Assembly: GCA_964036045.1 (NCBI GenBank)
Contig: OZ038378.1
Location: 57,573,408 to 57,637,407 of the forward strand
DNA from: Eutreptiella sp. 'Long Island Sound 2002'
Lineage: Eukaryota > Euglenozoa > Euglenophyceae > Eutreptiales > Eutreptiaceae
DNA: 64,000 nt
Direction: 5' to 3'
This document shows, one piece after another, positions 55,124-64,000 of this stretch. A program made the translations under genes and the position numbers. The first letter of the stretch is position 1. Each line of letters opens with the position of its first letter. Under the pieces are notes generated by a model. The model had not been told where the DNA came from. It did no database searches and worked only from the letters and a program-made list of their open reading frames with translations.

Positions 55124-58100
55124 GTGCCGCCCCCGCAGCGCGCAAAGCCAGCTCGCAAGATCGCGCGCTGCGGGGTTGGTGACGGGTCCCCTCGCCCGTA
55201 CACTGCACCCACAGCCAGTGGGTAGCGGACCCCGGCCGCACGCCCGAAGGACGGGCGGTAAGCCATGGGAGAGCGCCCAACCACGGAAGCCCCACACCCA
55301 GGCAAGAGGCGTCCCCCCCCCCCAGTGCGCCCTCGTGCTGCCCCCGCAGCGCGCAAAGCCAGCTCGCAAAAGCGCGCGCTGTGGGGCTGGTGACGGGTCC
55401 TCAGGCCCACACCCCCCGCACACACAACCAGTGGGTAGCGGGCCCTGGCCGCACGCCCGAAAGACGGGGGTCGGGCGTGGGAGAGCGCCCAACCATGGAC
55501 GCCCCACACCAAGGCAAGAGACACCCAGCCCCCCCCTCACGGGGCGCCCTCGTGCCGCCCCCGCAGCGTGCAAAGCCAGCTTGCAAGAGCGCGCGCTTTG
55601 GGGTTGATGACGGGTCCCCACGCCCGCACACCGCACCCACAGCCAGTGGGTAGCGGGCGCCGGCCGCACGCCCGAAGGATGGGCGGTCGGGCGTGGGGAA
55701 GCGGTCTACCACGGATACCCCACACCCAGACAAGAGACCCCCCCCCCCCCCGGGGCGCCCTCGTGCGGCCCCCGCAGCGCGCAAAGCCAGCTCGCAAGAG
55801 CGCGCACGGTGTGTTTGGTGACAGGTCCCCAAGCCCTCACACCGCACCCACAGCCAGTGGGTATCGGGAACCGGCCGCACGCCCGAAGGATGGGCGGTCG
55901 GGCGTGGGAGAGCGGTCTACCACGGATGCCCCACACCCAGGCAAGAGACGCCCCCCCCCCCCGGGGCGACCTCGTGCGGCCCCCGCAGCGTGCAAAGCCA
56001 GCGAGCAAGAGCGCGCACTGTGGGGTTGGCGACGGGTCCCCACGCCCACACCCCCCGCACCCACAGCCAGTGGGTAGCGAACTGCGGCCGCACGGCCGAA
56101 GGACGGGCAGTTGGGCGTGGGAGAGCGCTCAACCACGGACGCCCCACACCCAGGCAAAAGACGCCCCTGCCCCCCGGCGCGCCCTTGTGCCGCTTCCGCA
56201 GCGCGCAAAGCCAGCTAGCAAGAGCGCGCTGTTGGGTTGGCGACAGATGTCCACGCCCACAACCCCTGCACCAACAGCCAGTGCGTAGCGGGCCCTGGCC
56301 GCACACCCCAAGGACGGGCGGTCATGCGTGGGAGAGCGCTCAAACACGGACGCCCCGCACCCAGGCAAGACACGCCCCCCCCCCCTGCGTGCCCTCGTGC
56401 CGCCCCGCAGCGCGCAAAGCCAGATCGCAAGAGCGCGCGCTGTTGGGCTGGTGACGGGTCCCCACGCCCACATTCCCCGCACCCATAGCCAGTGGGTAGC
56501 GGGCCCCGGCCGCACACCCGAAGGACGGGCGGTCGGGCGTGGGAGAGCGCCCAACCACTGACGCCCCACACCCATACAAGAGACGCCCCCCCCCCCCGGG
56601 GGACCCTGGTACCGCCCCCGGAGCGCGGAAAGGCAGCTCGCAAGAGCGGGCGCTGTGGGGTCGGTGACGGGGCCCCACACCCGCACACTACACGGACAGC
56701 CACTGGGTAGCGGGCCCCGGCCGCACGCCCTAAGGACGGGCGGTCAGGCGTGGGTGATCGCCCAACCCAGGACGCCCCATACCCAGGCAAGAGACGCCCC
56801 CCCTCCGGGTCGCGCTCGTGCGGGCCCCGCAGCGCGCAAAGCCAGCTCGCAAGAGCGCGCGCTGTGGGGTTGGTGACGGGTCCCCACGCCAACACCCCCC
56901 GCACCCACAGCCAGTGGGTAGCGAACCACGGCCGCACGCCCGAAGGACGGGCAGTTGGGCGTGGGAGAGCGCCAAACCACGGACGCCCCACACCCAGGCA
57001 AGAGACGCCCCCCCCTCTGGCAGGTCCTCGTGCCGCTTCCACAGTGCGCAAAGCCAGCTCGCAAGAGCGCGCGCTTTGGGGTTGGTGACGGGCCTCCATG
57101 CCCACACCCCCCGCACCCACAGCCAGTGCGTAGCGGGCCCCGGGCGCACGCCCGAAGGACGGGCGGTCAGGCGTGGGAGAGCGCTCAACCACGGACGCCC
57201 CACATCATGGCAAGAGACGCCCCCCCCCGCGGGGTGCCCTCGTGCCGCCCCGCAGCGCGCAGAGCCAGCTCGCAAGAGCGCGCGCTGTGGGGCGGGTGAC
57301 GGGTCCCCGAGCCCACATCCCCCGCACCCACAGCCAGTGGGTAGCGTGCCCCGGCCGCATGCCCGAAGGACGGGCGGTCGGGCGTGGGAGAGCGCCCAAC
57401 CACGGACGCCCCACACGCAGGCAAGAGACGCCCTGCCCCCCCCGGAGGGCCCTGGTGCCGCCCCCGCAGCAAGCAAAGCCAGCTCGCAAGAGCGCGCGCT
57501 CTGGGGTCGGTGACGGGTCCCCACGCCCGCACACTACACCCACAGCCAGTGGGTAGCGGGCCCAGGCCGCACACCCTAAGGATGGGCGGTGGGGCGTGGG
57601 TGATCGCCCAACCAAGGACGCCCCATATCCAGGCAAAGGACGCCCTCCCCCCAGGCTCTCTCGTGCCACCCCCACAACGCGCAAAGCCAGCTCGCAAGAG
57701 CGCCCTGTTGGGTTGGTGACGGGTCTCCGGGCCCACACCTCCCGCACCCGCAGCCAGTGGGTAGCGGGCCCCGTCCGCACGCCCCAAGGACAGGCGGTCG
57801 GGCGTGGGTGAGGGCCCAACCCAGGACGCCCCACACCCAGGCAAGAAACGCCCCCCCCCGGGGCGCCCTCGTGCCGCCCCCGCAGCGCCCAAAGCCAGCG
57901 AGCACGAGTGCGCCCTGTGGGGTTGGTGACGGGTCACCACGCCCACACCCCCCGCACCCAGAGCCAGTGGGTAGCGGGTAGCGGGCCCCGGCCGCACGCT
58001 CGAAAGACCGGCGGTCAGGCGTCGGAGAGCGCTCAACCACGGACGCCCCACACCCAGGCAAGAGACGCCCTCCCCCCCGGGTTGCCCTCGTGCCGCCCCG

Positions 58101-58775
58101 CAGTGCGCAAAGTCAGCTCGCAAGAGCGCGCGCTGAGGGGCTCGTGACGGGTCCCCACGCCTACACCCCCCGCACCCACAGCCAGTGGGTAGCGGGCCCC
58201 CGCCGCACGCCCGAAGGACGGGCAGTTGGGCGTGTGAGAGCGTCGATCCACGAACGCCCTAACACCCAGGCAACAGATGCCCCCCCCCCCCGGGGCGCCC
58301 TTGTGTCGCCCCCACAGCGCGCAAAGCCAGCTCGCAAGAGTGCGCGCTGTGGGGTCCGTGACGGGTCCCCACACCCGCACACCGCACCCACAGCCAGTGG
58401 GTAGCGGCCTGCGTCGCACGCCCTAAGAACGGGCGGTCGGGCGTGGGTGAGCGCCCAACCAAGGACGCCCCATACCCAGGCAACAGACCTTCCCCCCCCC
58501 CGGGCGCTCTCGTGCCGCCCCCACAACGCACAAAGCCATCTCGCAAGAGCGCGTGCTGAGGGGTTGGTGACGAATCCCCACGCCTGCACACCGCACCCAC
58601 AGCCAGTAGATAGCGGGCCCCGGCCGCACGCCTGAAGGACGAACGGTAGGGCGTGGGTGAGCGCCCAACCCAGGACGCCCCACACCCAGGCAACCAGTTC
58701 ACCCCCCTGGGGCGCCCTCGTGCCGCCCCCGCAGCGCGCACAGCCAGCTCAAAAGATCGCGCGCCGTGGGGTTGG
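55124..58775 (+). repeat. ~211-bp satellite, right part (about 17 units)
   Basis: The CAGCCAGTGGG anchor falls at 55212, 55425, 55640, 55851, 56065, 56275, 56486, 56697, 56908, 57120, 57331, 57543, 57751, 57961, 58179, 58391 and 58600. Spacings are 208-218, mostly 210-213. Each unit has a length-variable poly-C run. Units differ by several percent and two sub-types alternate (endings with TGGGTGATCGCCC or TGGGAGAGCGCC). All frames of about 70-325 codons here are repeat artefacts. Confidence 0.95.
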
Positions 58776-61362
58776 TGACGGCACCAGGTACAACACCTAC
58801 GTCACCCAAGCCAACGGCATCAACACCACCATCGCCAGCACCACCCCACCATCAGCGTCGCCACCGGCAACCTCCGGCACCAGAGGCAACCAACGCTACC
58901 ACGACCGGTAAACCAACAAACCACCAAGCCTTCGCCAGAGGAGGCAAGGGCACACGCCCAGAACCATCAACAACAACACCCTCGCCACCAAAGCATCGCA
59001 CACGACGCCATCCACGACACAGTCACCAGCGGCACCCACACCACCGGCGCCACCAACGCCACCCTCACCCACAACATCACCCGGGGCATCGCCTGCAGCA
59101 CCCCCACCAACGGCATCACCAGCGACCCACACCACCTACTGCAGACCCTCCCTGTCAGAGCCAAGGGAACCAGCCAGCGCCCACCCCCGGACACAAGCCA
59201 CTAACCGCCCACACACGGACCCACACCAACCACCAGCAGCATCAGCAACATCAGAGACGCCGTAAACCATAGCAACGCCCGCAACGGCCTCGCCACCAGC
59301 ATCACCGACAGCACCACCGACAGCGCGACCTGAGCGACAGCAACCCGGAGCGTCAACGACAGCCACCACGGCGACACCACCCGGTACGACGCCTGCAACA
59401 CCATGGTCATCAACGACACCAGAGGGGGCCAGGGCCAACACTACGGCCAGCAACGCCCACGGGAACCTCCGCCAGGAGTGGCAAGGTCCCACCCCCACGG
59501 CACCGTCAGAACACCACCATCCACGTGGGCATCACCTACAACGCCCTCGCCATCGGCATCACCGGCGGCGCCAACACCATGAGCTCTGCCGGCGGCGCCC
59601 TCACCAACACCGTCACCAGCACCACGGACAGCGGCAACACAGCGACACCACCACCCACCCACGGCATCGACAACCTCGACCAAAACCAATGCAACACCTA
59701 CAACTACAGACGCAAAGACAGCCGAAGGAACTATACGAGCACCAGAGACAACCGGCACCACCAGGACCGCAAGCCAACCAACCACCAGCCACGAGTGGCA
59801 TGCCCGGAACCGCCAACCACCCAAGCGCAGGCCACGCCCAGCACCAACACCAACAACACCCACGGCATCAGACCACCACGAGACACGCCAACCACCAAGT
59901 ATCACCTATGACACCCTCACCGTCGGCAACACCAGCGTCGCGAACACCCACGGCACTATCCACACCACCGCCAACCCCACCAACGACGTGCCAAGGTACG
60001 TCACCTAAAACACCCCTACCATCACCACCACGGCCCCGGCACAGAGTAACACCTACGGCGCCCCCACTGTCGGCGTCACCAAAGACGCCAGCAGTGCTGG
60101 CGAACAAACGCCACCAGCGCAACCCACTGGGCCCCCAGCCAGGGGTAGCAACAGCACACGCTGAAACCACCAACATCAACGCCAGCAGCGGCCGCAGGTC
60201 AACACACTGCCTAACTACAACACCCTCACCATTGGCATCACCGCCCGCAGCATCGACATGATCCGGAGCATCGTCAACAACCACCCCAGGCAATACAAAC
60301 AACCACAACAACACCATCACATCCACCACCCTCACCAGCAGCAACACCAGCGGCACCCTCTGCCAGGAGTGGCGAGGAGATAACCCGACAACGCGGAGCC
60401 GCACCCAGGGCCCCCGGCACCCTCACCATCGGAGCACCACCACCGGCACCAACCCCCAACACACCACCATCAGCGTCACCAACGCCACCGATGCATGACA
60501 CGACAACCACACAGCCCGCACCATCGGCATCAGCCGAATCGTCACCGACACCACCGGCACGAACCTCACCGGCGGCATAGCCCGGTTAACCACCTGCGAC
60601 CGCGAACCGCAGGCGCTAACAACCAGGACATCGCCGACAACACTCCCGGCCAACACCCGCACCGCCCTGAACTACACCACCGAAAGCAGCCCCGTCCACT
60701 GATGGCCAGATCACCCTCACAAACCACCTGGATACTGGTTCCCCATCCCATCCGCCCTCCCACGAACAACAGCGGCATCGCCCACACCCCCCACCATCTG
60801 CACAACCAGCGACACCATCACCAGCACCAACCGAAACGCCGTTGACGGCAGCCTCACCAACAACCGGCACCCCCACTACCACTGCCACCAGCACCACCAC
60901 CGACTGTCACACCACCCAACCTGGACGCCAGCCACCAACGACGCCAATCCCGCACCCTAAACCACACCTACACCCAAAACCTGCAGCAACACCCGCGGTA
61001 ACCCCACCAGCGACATCACCCTCCACCAGGAACGGCCACCCAACACCGACAGGGCCAGAAGACAATGATGAGCACCAGCAGGAAAGCCAGCCCTTAGCGC
61101 CCACAACAGCGCGAAGACCTCCCGCACCTGGGCCCACAGCCGGTAGCAGCAGCTACGCCGACCAACCATCAGTGTCACGGACACCCGGGAAGACACCAAG
61201 AGCGCCCTCGCCGTCACCGCCACCAACCTCGATGAAGTAACGTCCACATCACTGCCGCCACCGCACCCACACCGTCAGCATCACTGCCAGCACACCTGGT
61301 CGGGCCGTCATTGGCACCGCCGCCCATGGCACCACCTGCACTCACCAGCGCCACCACCACCC
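58776..61362 (+). other. ACC/CCA-rich low-complexity DNA
   Basis: Dominated by CACCACC, ACCAGC and CAACACC words, low in T on the plus strand. No fixed repeat period was seen. Frames are Thr/Pro/His/Asn-rich low-complexity; no start-to-stop gene is credible. Confidence 0.6.
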
Positions 61363-64000
61363 CTGAAGAAGGTCCCTACCAGGACCGGCCCCTGCTTTAC
61401 CCCTTCCACCATTTCCTGTCACTCCTATGGTCTTGCTTCTCACCAGGTTCTGCATGATCTTGCCCTATCCTGCACAATTTCCCACAAAAAATAGTAAAAT
61501 ATGGCTCCTTCACACAGGTCCTGATCCCTTGCAATAACCAACTCCCAACTACAATAGCTCCAATCCAAATGATCCACACTGAGGGCTTCCAAGGGTGTTT
61601 GAGGTCCCGCGTTGACACTCAACAACTCCTTTCAACACGCCGGTTGTCTCACGGTGCACACGGGGACACGGGCGTTGGGCATGTACATAGAATTGCACCA
61701 ATAGAATAAAGAAGAAGCCCTGAAATTGGCATATGAACACATATGAAGCAAAATTGGGGAAAGATGGAAACATACACAATCACAGCCATAGACCCCTCAT
61801 TTCCTGGACTCAAGACCTTCCCTTGACTCGCCAACATGCTGCCCTGAACCAAGTCAAATAAGATGGCTAAATGCCATGTTTCAAAAGTCACTACACAAAC
61901 CCCAAAAATGTGTTCGCCCCCAAGCCTCTAAATCCTAGCCCAATAGGGGAGGTGGCGTGTCATGGCCTAGAGTGGCACTCAGGACCATGCCCTACCCTGA
62001 CCTAACTTTGGTTGGACTTGGAGTCGATTGGGCTTGGAGAATTGCCCCATGAAGATGACCTCATAAGATAGCAAAATCAGGCAAATCACACCATAGTGCC
62101 GAAAATTCAATTATATACTCAAAAATGCATACGGCAAATGTTCGAATGCTCCATGCATGTGTCAAACCGGAGAGTAATCTACAAGGGTGATATAGACCAA
62201 AGGTACATGCCCAAGAATATCCCAACATTGGCTCCCAAACCCCTCCGGATATACACATGCCATGCTTCACAAGTCAACTCACGAATTTGAGACCTAATTT
62301 TGTGAGGCTTCGTGTGCCACGCCAAAGTGACCCCGTGATCCGGCATATGGTGAGGTGCAACACCAGAGCATATGCCAACATATAAGCAACATACCATAGC
62401 TCACGAATCTCTAGGCACTTTACTGTTGGCCAACCAGTTGAGCACATGAAATACAAAAATGAGCATAAAATGAGGTCAAAAACATGCAAATATAGCCAAT
62501 TTCAAAGTAATCACAATAGTATATAATTTTGCTCACCCATGGTATCAACATATGGTTCAAAACACAAATGCTTGGGACTATTTGCAAACAATCCCCCCAC
62601 TCGGATCCCCACATGGACGCATAGGGACACCTTCGACCCTCCTCCCGACGCGCACCATGAAAATGGGAAAATTGATATTGGCGCTTGTGGGTCGTTCTGT
62701 AAGCCTTCCCACATGCATTATATGTGCAGTAGACTTAGTCTAGCACTATGGAGCTCACCATTGGGACATGGGCGAAGCTCTTGCCACATACGACTCCACA
62801 TATCTTCCTACAGACGGAGATATATAACATGGGCGGGAGCATAGCGAAGCACATACCATGCATATAACACGTGGCCTCAAAACGTGGCTCCCACCATGGT
62901 ATGCCATGCCCCTTCATGGACATAACTTCACGATAAAAATAGGTAGGAACCCAAGGAAACTTTCTATGCAACACCAACGTGTTAACACTCATGCGGTACA
63001 CTCGAAAGTCGCATTAAAATATTCGGTTGCATGGTCCAAGAGTTATGAATCAGTTTCTACCCTCTTGACCATTATCCCTTGCTACACCAGGCATGTGTAC
63101 ACATCAAAGGCGTTTGATGCTTCCCAAATTAAGCCGAGACCAAGGCAATTCCAGCCCATTTCTCAAAATTGTAACTCCTCGCGGTGAGCCGGAGATATGA
63201 CTTTTCAAAATGGCCTCACGAATCAATTTTGTTTCGCCGATATCTCCAAGAAAAATGAAGGAGACAACAAAAGGAAGGTCGATTCGTGATCGGGAAAAAA
63301 TGTAGGACCACTCGAAGTTCATCATATCACGTGCGGCGACCTTGAAATCAAAAATCCGATTCTGAATGTCTGAAAAAATCGAATTAATTTTGCGTGTGTG
63401 TAACATGAAAATTGCGGAAGCAACGAACCCTTTTCTGATGAAATTTAACCCTTCATCAGGGTTTCCGCTAACATATCTGGAAATAACAGTTAACCAATCG
63501 GTTACCGCAAAATCGCAAGCCAACTGACAGTCGCCGATACATTGACAATCAGAACGGATAGCTGAAAAATTACGGAAACATTATGATAAAAAAACCCTGT
63601 TGATTCCTGATATTTTGATATATAAATCTCATCCGGCGGCGCCTCGGTATTGAATGTGGCCCCTCATAGCTTGAATGGCCAAGCCTATCGCACTATCACA
63701 TCAGGTTAGGTCAGGTGGATGGGAAAGTATGATATCAGCCAATGGCGGCTAGCCGGCACATAGATACACACCCCACGTGACCCAAAGATGGCCACGGGGG
63801 TCCGAACCGGCTTCACCCCCCTTCGCAGAGCGTTGTATCTGCTCGGAAGTCATTGAAGAGAGGACGGGAGGACCCCAATGGGCTCCAACCCCCCCCCACC
63901 CCCCATGTCCCAAGGACACATGGAGGCCCCACATACGGCGTAGGCGTCCCTCATGCCCCAAGGGAGTGATGAGGACACTCATAATCGGTGCCCTCCGCCA
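61363..64000. repeat. R2b dispersed repeat, incomplete at window end
   Basis: Paralogue of R2a (32482-34853), continuing past the point where R2a is replaced by R3. The extra part (63836-64000) matches 8266-8440. Three copies thus show that the R2 unit is longer than 2.6 kb. Only short frames. Confidence 0.85.

Noticed and set aside
51754-58741. Many frames of 70-325 codons on both strands
   Set aside because: They follow the ~211-bp satellite period and repeat the same peptide; not genes.

Overview
The window is repeat-dominated eukaryotic nuclear DNA. There are GT-AG introns, chromodomain Ty3 elements, a Mutator-like transposon, satellite arrays and very low gene density. The wording of the Ty3 polyproteins and the repeat-rich composition resemble what I recall of charophyte algae (Chara type). 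That taxonomic call is an inference and has not been checked by search. No convincing single-copy host gene, rRNA, tRNA or CRISPR array was seen.

Layout. 289-8115: a Penelope-type repeat ('P', copy 1) split by a complete 6.3-kb MULE (339-6630; 62-bp perfect TIRs, 9-bp TSD). The MULE carries a minus-strand transposase and a convergent, intron-containing plus-strand gene of unknown function. 8116-8440: fragment of repeat R2. 8650-16782: Ty3/gypsy chromovirus E1 on the minus strand, with gag and pol in one frame broken only by in-frame stops and no LTRs recognised. 16.8-21.5 kb: C/A-rich, T-poor DNA with a plus-strand open frame resembling a Ulp1-type protease, decayed duplications and a 378-bp tandem repeat. 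22115-32388: complete Ty3/gypsy chromovirus E2 on the minus strand (480-bp LTRs, TSD AATAC, PBS, PPT). 32482-34853: R2a. 34856-39036: block R3a, containing a tandem array with a 4-unit higher-order repeat. 39.0-40.2 kb: a palindrome and an orphan open frame. 40188-42976: P copy 2, which keeps a Penelope-like reverse transcriptase and the empty MULE target site. 42980-47388: R3b, paralogous to R3a. 47.4-49.3 kb: unassigned. 49331-51730: a tract almost lacking T on the plus strand. 51.7-58.8 kb: a ~211-bp satellite interrupted by the non-autonomous LTR element E3 (52506-55123; 886-bp LTRs, TSD GTGC). 58.8-61.36 kb: ACC-rich low-complexity DNA. 61363-64000: R2b, running off the end.

How parts relate. 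The elements are nested (MULE in P, E3 in satellite) and the P/R2/R3 blocks recur in different pairings, so the window is a mosaic of old insertions. Eleven stop codons interrupt otherwise continuous reading frames in MULE, E1 and E2 (8 TAG, 2 TGA, 1 TAA). Every one is a single C-to-T change from CAG, CGA or CAA, as expected from cytosine methylation of transposons in CHG and CG contexts. The least ordinary biology is the MULE partner gene, the methyltransferase-like domain upstream of RT in the Ty3 elements, the E2 frame that starts inside the 5' LTR and reads through the PBS, and the T-depleted tract.
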